Origin: DASSTY01 sp035760645
Lineage (GTDB): Bacteria > Gemmatimonadota > Gemmatimonadetes > Gemmatimonadales > GWC2-71-9
Reading direction: 5' to 3'
DNA: 10,593 bases
NCBI GenBank assembly: GCA_035760645.1
Contig: DASTSO010000168.1
Span: forward strand, 1 to 10,593
Shown: positions 1 through 5,773 of the stretch, in pieces
Position numbering within the stretch: position 1 is the stretch's first letter
How the letters are laid out: each line of letters begins with the position of its first letter
Notes under the pieces: model-generated
The model's input: only the letters and a program-made list of their open reading frames with translations
Databases searched by the model: none
Told to the model about the DNA's origin: nothing
Translations under genes and position numbers: made by a program

Positions 1-900
1 ACGCTCTTCGTCTCCACCGGCGACACCGGCGAGAGCGGCACCAAGCCGGAAGACGAGATCTCCCTCACGCGCATCAAGGCGTTCGAGGAGAAGAACAAGC
101 TGAGCGGCCACCACTGGTCGCGCATCACTGACTCGGAGCGCACGGGACAGAACCTCCAGGAGCTGCGCGGCAAGGTGCTGCGCATCAACAAGGACGGCTC
201 CATCCCGCACGACAACCCGTTCTACGGCAAGCCCGGCGTGCGCTGGGAGATCTTCGCCTACGGTCTCCGCAATCCGTATCGCATCAAGTGGGACGCGCCG
301 ACGAGCCGCCTCTTCATCGGCATCGTCGGCCCCGACGAGAACGTCACCTACGACTGGTACGACATCGCGCGCGGCGGCGAGAACTTCGGCTGGCCGCGCG
401 CCAACGGGCGCCTCTTCTACAACGAGTGGACGCCGGGGATGATCCCGAACTACGTGCCCCCCGCGTGGGAGTACACGTACGCCGGCGGCAGCCGCTCCGC
501 GGGCGGCGGGCGCTTCTACCGCTCGACGGGCAAGTACGCCTTCCCGCAGCTCCAGAACAAGCAGCTCATGTTCGACTGGTCCCGGAAGTGGATCAAGTAC
601 GGCGAGGTCGTGAACGGCATCTTCGAGAGCGACACGATCGCCGACGTCCGCCAGCAGAAGCACCAGTTCAGGATCCCGGCGAAGCGGATTGCGAACATCA
701 AGACCTTCGATATGCTCGGCGCCACCAGCCCGATCTCGATGGAAGTCGGACCGGATGGCTGCGTCTACATCGCCGAGTTCGCGGGCTTCTGGAAGCCGGG
801 CGCCGGCGCGAACGTCAGCCGCTACTGCTGGGTCCACGGCGATTCGCCCACGGCATCGACGAAGAGCGCTGCACCCGCGAGTGGTGGCGGATCACGCTGA
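1..900 (+). CDS. PQQ-dependent sugar dehydrogenase-type beta-propeller protein (5' truncated)
   Basis: The frame is open from the first base, so the N-terminus lies outside the window; 299 residues are visible. The sequence matches the glucose/sorbosone dehydrogenase beta-propeller family: GKVLRINKDGSIP just after visible residue 55, YGLRNPYR at 87-94, GGENFGWP ending near 132, and a last blade SPISMEVGPDGCVYIAEF at 243-260. Characterised members are periplasmic and oxidise sugars or related alcohols with PQQ. Close relatives also occur as domains of ThuA/cytochrome-linked proteins, so the substrate cannot be named. After the propeller the protein ends in a short Ser/Ala/Gly-rich tail, with no cytochrome c or PKD module on the C-terminal side. 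It converges on the OmpA-family gene. The fold is fairly certain; enzymatic activity is inferred, because the His/Asp/Arg catalytic set lies mostly upstream. Confidence 0.85.
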   Translation, partial: TLFVSTGDTGESGTKPEDEISLTRIKAFEEKNKLSGHHWSRITDSERTGQNLQELRGKVLRINKDGSIPHDNPFYGKPGVRWEIFAYGLRNPYRIKWDAPTSRLFIGIVGPDENVTYDWYDIARGGENFGWPRANGRLFYNEWTPGMIPNYVPPAWEYTYAGGSRSAGGGRFYRSTGKYAFPQLQNKQLMFDWSRKWIKYGEVVNGIFESDTIADVRQQKHQFRIPAKRIANIKTFDMLGATSPISMEVGPDGCVYIAEFAGFWKPGAGANVSRYCWVHGDSPTASTKSAAPASGGGSR

Positions 901-928
901 TCTCGACGCTGCCCGCTGGAAAGACGAA

Positions 929-957
929 AGGGGGAGGAGCCGACGGCTCCTCCCCCT
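929..957 (-). terminator. Perfect 13-bp hairpin, likely terminator for the OmpA-family gene
   Basis: Arms 929-941 and 945-957 are perfectly complementary (AGGGGGAGGAGCC and its complement) around a 3-nt loop. On the minus strand the stem is followed by TTTCGTCTTTCC, a T-rich tail. On the plus strand the following bases (ACGTCAT) are not T-rich. It therefore suits transcription arriving from the minus-strand gene, about 70 bp past that gene's stop, although it may also stop the plus-strand gene. Confidence 0.65.
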
Positions 958-979
958 ACGTCATACCGACCGAGCGTCT

Positions 980-1018
980 GCTACGGGGTCAGACCCCAGA
1001 GGGGTCTGACCCCGTAGC
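980..1018. repeat. 18-bp perfect inverted repeat with GGGGTCAGACCCC core
   Basis: Arms 980-997 and 1001-1018 are perfectly complementary around the 3-nt loop AGA. Each arm carries the palindromic core GGGGTCAGACCCC or its complement. The element sits only 10 bp past the stop codon of the minus-strand gene, inside a convergent intergenic gap. It could act as a bidirectional transcription stop or mRNA 3'-end protector, but neither side has a T tract. From memory, this core recurs as a dispersed palindrome in several GC-rich phyla, so it may be a REP-like element; that is not tested here. Confidence 0.7.
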
Positions 1019-1027
1019 GCCCTCACG

Positions 1028-2266
1028 TTAGAGCTTCACGATCTCGACGCGCCGGTTGTTCGCGCGCCCCTCGGGCGTCGTGTTCTTCGCCACCGGCTTC
1101 GTGTCGCCAAACCCCCTGGCCGTCATCTGGTCGGCGCTCACTCCGTAGTCGCTCGTCAGCGCCGCCTTCACCGCGTCGGCGCGCGCCTGGCTCAGCGTCA
1201 GGTTCGACGCCGCCGAGCCGACGTTGTCGGTGTGGCCCTCGATCGTGAGCTTCAGGTCGGGATGCTCCTTGAGCATCGTACCGATCTCCTTGAGGGTCGG
1301 CGTGGACTCGCCGCGGATCACGTCGCTGCCGGTGTCGAAGTAGATCCCCTGCGTCGCCACGCGCCCGCTCTCGGCCAGCGCGTCGTAGAGCTTCTTGCCG
1401 CCGGCCATCACGCGGAGGTTGCCGATGAAGACCGGCGAGTCCTCCGAGGCCGAGATGCGGAAGTAGAGCTTGTTGCTCCGCACCACCGTGGCGTTCGGCA
1501 CGTTCGCGACGCGCTTGGTGCCGTGATAGACCTTCACGTACTTCCCGTCCACCATGACGCGCACCGGCGCGAGCTTGTTCACCAGCTCCTGGCCGGTCTC
1601 CGAGATGGCGCGCACCGGCCCGCTCACGCCCGAGCTGTGCGGATTGAACTCCACCGAGCTCTGCGTGACGTTCCGGTCGGGGCTGAACTCCAGCTCGCTG
1701 CTCCACCCCGACGGCCCGGCGAAGTCGAACTCGACCGTGAAGCGCTGCGGGAGCGTCTCCGGCAGCGGCACGTAGAAGCCGCCGAAGGCGGTGGCGCGCA
1801 GCAGCCGCTTCCCCTGCCACTCGGCCACCTCGAAGTTGCCGCTCTCGAGCTCGAGCCGGCGCGGGAAGTCGCCCACCTCGTCCTTCGTGAAGTCGTCCAC
1901 GAAGATCGGCCGCTCGCCGGGCTTGAAGTCGTAGTTGACGAAGGCGCCCTTGCCCGGCGTGCCCGCGTCCGCCGCGCCGCCGGCGCCCGCCTCGGCCGCG
2001 CCGCCCTCGCTCGTGACGACCTCCTTGCCCGCGGCCTTCGCGTCGGCCTGGCACTTCTTGTCGGTCGCCGCGCAGGTGACGGCGTCGTCGGCCGAGTCCA
2101 CCGCCTTCTGCGCCGCGGCGTCTTCCTTCTGGTCGATCTTCTGCTGGGCCTTCTGCTTGAGCTTCCGGCCGAGGCCGCCGAACTGGGCCTCGGCGGGCGT
2201 GGTCGCAGCGGTCGCGCCGACGAGGGTGAGCAACAGGAACGCGTACGGGACCTTCGAGGACCGCAT
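1028..2266 (-). CDS. Secreted OmpA-family protein with N-terminal beta-sandwich-like domain
   Basis: The 412-residue product has a signal peptide with probable cleavage AEA|QF after residue 27. A Lys/Gln/Ala-rich, probably helical stretch with two Cys (65 and 72) follows at about 34-82, then an Ala/Gly linker to about 107. Residues 112-290 are beta-rich (VDDFTKDEVGDFP, GNFEVAEWQGKRLLRATA) and resemble a concanavalin/LamG-like sandwich; this is a fold guess. Residues 305-412 are a clear OmpA C-terminal peptidoglycan-binding domain: YFDTGSDVI, EGHTDNVG at 343-350, LTLSQARADAV and RANNRRVEI at 401-409. D347 and R362 occupy the positions that bind diaminopimelate in OmpA. The ATG start is supported by GGAG six bases upstream (minus-strand bases 2276-2273). 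The likely role is a periplasmic or outer-membrane protein tethered to peptidoglycan. There is no obvious OmpA transmembrane barrel, which separates it from classical OmpA porins. Confidence 0.9.
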   Translation of the reverse strand: MRSSKVPYAFLLLTLVGATAATTPAEAQFGGLGRKLKQKAQQKIDQKEDAAAQKAVDSADDAVTCAATDKKCQADAKAAGKEVVTSEGGAAEAGAGGAADAGTPGKGAFVNYDFKPGERPIFVDDFTKDEVGDFPRRLELESGNFEVAEWQGKRLLRATAFGGFYVPLPETLPQRFTVEFDFAGPSGWSSELEFSPDRNVTQSSVEFNPHSSGVSGPVRAISETGQELVNKLAPVRVMVDGKYVKVYHGTKRVANVPNATVVRSNKLYFRISASEDSPVFIGNLRVMAGGKKLYDALAESGRVATQGIYFDTGSDVIRGESTPTLKEIGTMLKEHPDLKLTIEGHTDNVGSAASNLTLSQARADAVKAALTSDYGVSADQMTARGFGDTKPVAKNTTPEGRANNRRVEIVKL

Positions 2267-2394
2267 GGATCACTCCATTGGCGCTGAGGAAAGCTCCGCC
2301 CGGAGGGCGTGACGGGCCCGGGATGGCAGGGAGGGGACGGAGCGATGATGGCGAACGCGTGCCGACCAAGATCGGCGCGCGGTCGCACCTCCGC

Positions 2395-2491
2395 AATAGA
2401 GCGCCCCGCCGTCAGCCGTCCGTCAAGCCGCGGGCCAGCCGTCGCCCCGCTCCCGCGCGGGCTTGACGGGCCCTGTACCCCTCCCCACATT
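2395..2491. promoter_or_regulatory. Candidate divergent promoters with paired TTGACG boxes
   Basis: The 253-bp gap between the divergent genes contains CTTGACGG on both strands. On the plus strand TTGACG (2463-2468) is followed after 17 bp by CACATT (2486-2491), with the 196-aa gene starting 28 bp later. On the minus strand TTGACG (2426-2421) is followed after 20 bp by TCTATT (2400-2395), a long spacer. The two boxes are the ends of an imperfect inverted repeat: 2421-2434 pairs with 2452-2468 with a 3-nt bulge. Both -10 matches are weak, so this is a positional guess. The rest of the gap shows nothing recognisable. Confidence 0.3.
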
Positions 2492-2519
2492 GGCCCCTCG
2501 CACCCCCACGGAGTGACGC

Positions 2520-3110
2520 GTGATCGACCAGCTCTTCCTCCTCGACTCGCCCTACGAGCGCCTGCGCCTCGCCAAGGCCGGCACCCTGCCGCTCGGCACG
2601 ATCATCGTCGCCGACCTGACCGGCGACACGGCCGAGCGTCCCACGGCGGTGCTCGATGCGGTCGCCCTGCACCGCGAGTCGCCGTGGTGCCCGATCTGCT
2701 TCGTCACCGATGGGCGCGCGCCCTCGGCGCCGCTGCTCGAGGCGCTCGCGCAGGTCCCGGGCGACCCCGCCTGGGTGGCGGGCATCGACGGGGCGCGGCC
2801 GATGGCCGAGGACGTGGCCGAGGCGGTGCGCAGCCGGCTCTCGCCCGACGCCGAGCGGCTCGAGGACTTCGTCACCTTCCGCCTGGGCGGCGCCGAGGCG
2901 CTCGGCGCGACGGCGATCGAGGCGACGTTCGCCGACGCGATCGACGCCGACGGCGACGTGGACGTGGACGCGCTGCGCACCGACGCGGGGCTGCCGGCGC
3001 TCGACGTCGTGGGCTGGGAAGCGGTCGTCGAGACCGCGCTGCGCCGCCGCGGCTACGTGCGCGGCGCCGCCGGCAGCGACTCCGAGCTCACCGCGGCCGA
3101 CGGCCTCTGA
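2520..3110 (+). CDS. Unrecognised acidic 196-aa protein
   Basis: I do not recognise this family with confidence. The GTG start is chosen because GGAG (2510-2513) lies six bases upstream; no ATG competes. There is no signal peptide or membrane segment, so it is probably cytoplasmic. Residues 25-105 alternate strands and helices (GTIIVADLTGDTAER, then a helix at 41-53, then CPICFVTDGR), resembling a degenerate receiver-like or Rossmann-like domain; acidic D32 follows the first strand. Residues 108-139 form an amphipathic segment (AERLEDFVTFRLGG). An Asp-rich turn sits at 142-150, and 151-177 could be a winged or helix-turn-helix-like segment ending in RRRG. A DNA-binding or response-regulator-like function is therefore possible but unproven. 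The gene stands alone, between a divergent promoter region and a terminator about 30 bp after the stop. Confidence 0.75.
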   Translation: MIDQLFLLDSPYERLRLAKAGTLPLGTIIVADLTGDTAERPTAVLDAVALHRESPWCPICFVTDGRAPSAPLLEALAQVPGDPAWVAGIDGARPMAEDVAEAVRSRLSPDAERLEDFVTFRLGGAEALGATAIEATFADAIDADGDVDVDALRTDAGLPALDVVGWEAVVETALRRRGYVRGAAGSDSELTAADGL

Positions 3111-3141
3111 GCCGCCCCGCGCGGCGCTGAGTAGACCCGAG

Positions 3142-3166
3142 GGGCGCACCGTTCGGTGCGCCCTTT
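3142..3166 (+). terminator. Rho-independent terminator after the 196-aa gene
   Basis: A perfect 9-bp stem GGGCGCACC (3142-3150) and GGTGCGCCC (3155-3163) encloses the loop GTTC and is followed directly by TTTCC and ATTTCCC. It lies about 30 bp after the stop codon and ends that single-gene unit. Confidence 0.8.
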
Positions 3167-3263
3167 CCATTTCCCGGCCGGGCTCCGGCGCCCCGCCCCG
3201 GCGCGTGACACGGCTCACACCCGGGGCCGTTTCGTTTCCTCTACCTTCCCAGGTACAAACCGT

Positions 3264-3290
3264 CGTCCCTCGTCCCTCGTCCCTCGTCCC
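3264..3290 (+). repeat. Heptamer tandem repeat CGTCCCT, nearly four copies
   Basis: Three exact copies of CGTCCCT (3264-3270, 3271-3277, 3278-3284) are followed by CGTCCC (3285-3290). The tract lies in the leader immediately upstream of the probable GTG start of the lipoprotein gene at 3300. A 7-bp unit is not a multiple of three, which argues that the tract is not coding and that the longer upstream reading frame is not the true protein. Confidence 0.85.
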
Positions 3291-3299
3291 CGCATCGCC

Positions 3300-3821
3300 G
3301 TGCCACTGCTCCGCCGCTCCCTCGCCCAGCTCGCCCTCCCCGCGCTCACGAGCGCGCTCGCCGGCTGCGGCGCCGACATCGCACTCCCCTCCGACGCGAC
3401 GCCGGCCACCATCGTCGTCGTCTCGGGCGACGAACAGACGGGGACCGCCGGGAGCCGGCTGCCGCAGCCGCTCGTCGTCGAGGTACGGGACGCGCAGGGC
3501 CGGCCGGTGCCGGGGGTGAGCGTCGGATTCCGCTTCGCCCACTCGGCCGCCGGCGCGGCGCTCTCGCCCGGGAGCGCGCAGACGAGCGCGACGGGGCGCG
3601 CCGCCACCCGGGTCGATCTGCCCGACCTTGCCGGCAGCCAGATCGTCGAAGCCTACCTCACCGGCGCGGGGATGCCGGCCCTGCGCGCGACCTTCCTCCT
3701 GACCGCCCGCGCCGCCGCGGCGGAAGGTAGTGGTAGTAGCGACGGCGGCAACGGCAAGGACAAGGGCGGCGGGAAGGGTGGAAAGGGAAAGGGCGGCCAC
3801 GGCAGCGGCGGGCACGGGTAG
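3300..3821 (+). CDS. Putative lipoprotein with one Ig-like (Big-1-type) domain and Gly/Lys/His tail
   Basis: GTG at 3300 is preferred because it places a short basic N-terminus, a hydrophobic stretch and a lipobox LAGC (residues 20-23) exactly as in a lipoprotein signal, with Cys23 the acylated residue. The only upstream in-frame start (3156) would add an Arg/Pro-rich stretch running through a terminator and a tandem repeat. No good ribosome binding site is visible. Residues 35-140 match a bacterial Ig-like domain: ATIVVVSGDEQTGTAG, LPQPLVVEVRDAQGRPVPGV, then SATGRAATRV. Residues 143-173 are a low-complexity tail of Gly, Lys, Ser and His. Such Ig domains usually sit in tandem in large surface proteins; a single copy with a basic tail is short for the type. 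It is probably anchored in the outer membrane and may bind polyanions or simply act as a spacer. No partner is evident nearby. Confidence 0.7.
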   Translation: MPLLRRSLAQLALPALTSALAGCGADIALPSDATPATIVVVSGDEQTGTAGSRLPQPLVVEVRDAQGRPVPGVSVGFRFAHSAAGAALSPGSAQTSATGRAATRVDLPDLAGSQIVEAYLTGAGMPALRATFLLTARAAAAEGSGSSDGGNGKDKGGGKGGKGKGGHGSGGHG

Positions 3822-3835
3822 CCCTCGCCCGAACG

Positions 3836-3897
3836 GCGGGACCGGAAACGACGCGAGGCGACCGATTTCGGTCGCCTCGCGTCGTTTCCGGTCCCGC
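3836..3897. terminator. 30-bp perfect inverted repeat, probable bidirectional terminator
   Basis: Arms 3836-3865 and 3868-3897 are perfectly complementary over 30 bp with only TT between them, so about 28-29 bp can form with an ATTT-type loop. It lies between two convergent genes, 14 bp after the lipoprotein stop and 9 bp after the small minus-strand gene's stop. Neither flank is T-rich, so it may act as an RNA 3'-end stabiliser, a transcription roadblock or a non-canonical terminator. Confidence 0.65.
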
Positions 3898-3906
3898 GAA
3901 TCCCGC

Positions 3907-4071
3907 CTACATCCGGTCTCGTACGAGGAGCACCGTCTCGGCGCCGCGACCGGTGAGCCGGTCGGTCCGCGGCTCGACCACCTGGCCGATCGGCCGGCCG
4001 CGGTCGTCGAGCACCGGGCGGGTGAGCGAGGGCGCGTGCCGCCCGATCGACGTCATGGCCATTTCCATCAT
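3907..4071 (-). CDS. 54-aa small protein, PRC-barrel-like
   Basis: The start is placed at the first of two consecutive ATG codons because AGGAGG lies eight bases upstream on the minus strand; a longer frame exists but lacks such support. The protein begins MMEMAMTSIG, has no signal peptide or membrane segment, and is basic. Residues 20-50 (VLDDRGRPIGQVVEPRTDR, then AETVLLVRD) have the pattern of half a PRC-barrel: strand, Gly-x-x-x-Gly turn, strand, loop, strand. PRC-barrel domains occur in photosynthetic reaction centre H subunits, RimM and many small stress or RNA-associated proteins. The assignment is by pattern only. It is transcribed away from the ECF sigma gene, so the two may share a regulatory region. 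The strong Shine-Dalgarno and the hairpin just after its stop argue that it is real. Confidence 0.6.
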   Translation of the reverse strand: MMEMAMTSIGRHAPSLTRPVLDDRGRPIGQVVEPRTDRLTGRGAETVLLVRDRM

Positions 4072-4255
4072 TACTTCCGCCTCCTGCCTGAGCACACGGG
4101 TGTCGTTTCCCGTTGGGATGCAGGAATGAGCCGAATGGTTGCTCGGAACCTCGGGCGACCGTGGCGCCGGCCCGCCGCCCAGGCCGCGCAACCCTTTGCC
4201 CCGCCCCCGTGTCACAGGGTCGGTGCCGACGGAAACCCTCACCCTCCGGAGCCCG

Positions 4256-4789
4256 GTGGACGACCGTGGACTGATCGCCCGAGTGCTGGCCGGTGACCCG
4301 GCGGCCGAGCGAGCGCTGTACGACGCGCACGTCGACCGCGTCTTCCGGCTCGTCTACCGGATCGCCGGCGACATGGATCTGGCCCAGGACTGCGTCCAGG
4401 AGACGTTCATCCGGGCCTTCCAGCGGCTGGCCGACTTCCGGGGCGAGGCGCGGCTGTCGACCTGGCTGGGCTCGATCGCCATCTCGGTCACGTTCAACGG
4501 GCTCCGGAAGCGGAAGCGGTTCCGCGAGCGTGAGGTCGCGCTCGACGACGCCGCCCCCATCGGCACCACGGCGCGCGAGGCCGACCCCGATCTCAAGACC
4601 CGGCTCCGCGCCGCGATCGAGGCGCTGCCGGACGGCTACCGGGCGGTCTTCGTGATGCACGACGTCGAGGGCTACACGCACGAGGAGATCGCCGCGACCC
4701 TTGGCGTCCAGCCCGGCACCAGCAAGGCGCAGCTCTTCCGGGCCCGCGCCAAGCTGCGCACCGCGCTCGCGGATTTCGCGACGGGCTGA
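4256..4789 (+). CDS. ECF-family RNA polymerase sigma factor
   Basis: The 177-residue product (from GTG at 4256) is a typical two-domain ECF sigma factor. Region 2 spans about 15-86 (AERALYDAHVDRVFRLVYRIAG, DLAQDCVQETFIRAFQ, FRGEARLSTWL). A linker follows at 87-115, and region 4 at 117-170 contains LPDGYRAVFVMHDVEGYTHEEIAATLGV and the recognition helix PGTSKAQLFRARAKLR. It directs RNA polymerase to a small set of promoters. GTG 4256 gives the usual ECF N-terminus (VDDRGLIARVLAGDP) and has GGAG four bases upstream. GTG 4223 is possible but worse spaced, and a TTG further upstream at 4139 would add a Pro/Arg-rich stretch. The gene leads an operon with an anti-sigma-like gene 63 bp downstream. 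I looked for an autoregulatory -35 GGAAC / -10 GTC promoter: GGAACC exists at 4145-4150 but no -10 at proper spacing follows. Confidence 0.93.
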   Translation: MDDRGLIARVLAGDPAAERALYDAHVDRVFRLVYRIAGDMDLAQDCVQETFIRAFQRLADFRGEARLSTWLGSIAISVTFNGLRKRKRFREREVALDDAAPIGTTAREADPDLKTRLRAAIEALPDGYRAVFVMHDVEGYTHEEIAATLGVQPGTSKAQLFRARAKLRTALADFATG

Positions 4790-4852
4790 GCGAACGGTCG
4801 AAGGCGGGCGAGGGCGGGCAGGCAGGCGGCAGGACCACGACGGAGACGAGCA

Positions 4853-5773
4853 ATGGACGATCGGGACCCGACGAACGACTCGATGGACGATGCGCTGCCG
4901 CCGGCGCTGCGCGAGCTCGTGCGCGACTACAACGCGCCGCCGACGGTGCCGCGCGAGGCGATGTGGGAGCGGATTCGGGCGGGGCGGCGGGACGGCGGGA
5001 CGGACGGAGAAAGCTTCGAGCCCGGGATCCTGCCGCTCGCCGAGCGCCCCTCCCGCCGGTCCGCCAGCCCGCCGCCGCGTCGGCGGCCGCCGGTCTGGAT
5101 CCCGTGGAGCGCGGGGATCGCCGCGCTCCTCGCGCTGGGCGTGGGGATCGGCCGCGTGTGGGAGCGCGAGGCCGCGGGTGGCGCGCGCGCCGGCGCCGAC
5201 TCGAGCCGCGCGCCGGTCGCGGCGGCCGTCCCGTCGACAACGACCGACTCGGCGACGGCCCCTGCCCTCGAGCCTCCCGCGGCGCCCGGCGAGCGCGGCG
5301 GCAACGGGCAGCTGACGGTAGCCGCGCGTGCGCCGCGGGCTGGCCGGGAGCCGTCTCCCGCCGTCCCGCCGTCCCGCCGTCCCGCCCCCGAGGACGCCCT
5401 CAACCCCGCCTACCGCCTCACGCTCACCCAGCACCTGAGCCAGTCGGAGGCGTTCCTCACCCTCTTCCGCGCCTCGGTGCGCTCGGGCCGGACCGAGCGG
5501 CTCGCGGGCGCGACGGCCGAGCAGCTGCTGGCGACCAACCGCCTGCTGCTCGACTCGCCGGCGGGGGCGGACCGGCGGACGCGGCACCTGCTCGAGGACC
5601 TCGAGCTGGTGCTGGCGCAGATCGCCCAGCTCAACGGCGACACCCAGGCGGCCGACCGATCCACCGAGGCGCGGATGATCACCGAAGACCTCGACCAGAG
5701 CGACATGCTGCCCCGCATCCGCACGGCGGTGCCGGCGGGCGGGCAGCTGACCTTCTCTCAAGGAGAGCTGTGA
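4853..5773 (+). CDS. Single-pass membrane protein, candidate anti-sigma factor
   Basis: The 306-aa protein starts at ATG with GGAG seven bases upstream and follows the sigma gene. Residues 1-80 are hydrophilic and would be cytoplasmic (LPPALRELVRDYNAPPTVPREAMWERIRAG). A transmembrane helix lies at about 81-101 (VWIPWSAGIAALLALGVGIG). A Pro/Ala/Ser-rich linker spans 105-183, and 184-290 is a helical exported domain (YRLTLTQHLSQSEAFLTLFRASVRSG, HLLEDLELVLAQIAQL). Position after an ECF gene plus this topology suggests an anti-sigma factor. The N-terminal part has no Cys or His, so it lacks the ZAS zinc motif, and the evidence for sigma binding is context only. The linker is partly built from an 8-bp tandem repeat. 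Its TGA overlaps the next ATG (TGATG), implying translational coupling to the HEAT protein. Confidence 0.8.
   Translation: MDDRDPTNDSMDDALPPALRELVRDYNAPPTVPREAMWERIRAGRRDGGTDGESFEPGILPLAERPSRRSASPPPRRRPPVWIPWSAGIAALLALGVGIGRVWEREAAGGARAGADSSRAPVAAAVPSTTTDSATAPALEPPAAPGERGGNGQLTVAARAPRAGREPSPAVPPSRRPAPEDALNPAYRLTLTQHLSQSEAFLTLFRASVRSGRTERLAGATAEQLLATNRLLLDSPAGADRRTRHLLEDLELVLAQIAQLNGDTQAADRSTEARMITEDLDQSDMLPRIRTAVPAGGQLTFSQGEL
4985..5003 (+). repeat. CGGCGGGA octamer tandem repeat in the anti-sigma-like gene
   Basis: Two copies of CGGCGGGA (4985-4992 and 4993-5000) plus CGG. On the opposite strand this reads CCGTCCCGCCGTCCCGCCG, the same octamer as the tract at 5361-5384, in reverse orientation and about 360 bp away. 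Confidence 0.7.
5361..5384 (+). repeat. CCGTCCCG octamer tandem repeat, three copies
   Basis: Three exact copies of CCGTCCCG at 5361-5368, 5369-5376 and 5377-5384, preceded by the variant CCGTCTCCCG at 5351-5360. It encodes part of the disordered periplasmic linker (AVPPSRRPAP). Because the unit is 8 bp, gain or loss of one copy would shift the reading frame before the exported helical domain. Confidence 0.8.

Noticed and set aside
1232..2287. A 351-codon plus-strand frame opposite the OmpA-family gene.
   Set aside because: It has no recognisable domain, is Arg/Leu/Ala-rich, and overlaps a gene with a signal peptide and a complete OmpA domain.
3264..3290. CGTCCCT tandem copies as a possible CRISPR or integration site.
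   Set aside because: The units are 7 bp with no spacers and no cas genes or integrase are nearby; it is a simple tandem repeat.
3156..3299. A longer N-terminus for the Ig-like lipoprotein.
   Set aside because: The extension runs through a terminator and the heptamer tandem repeat, and would bury the lipobox about 70 residues inside the protein.
4145..4163. GGAACC as the -35 box of an ECF autoregulatory promoter.
   Set aside because: The only CGT-type -10 candidate lies 9 bp downstream instead of about 16, so the spacing does not fit.
4139..4255. A longer N-terminus for the ECF sigma factor.
   Set aside because: The added residues are Pro/Arg-rich, unlike ECF N-termini, and the TTG start has no clear ribosome binding site.
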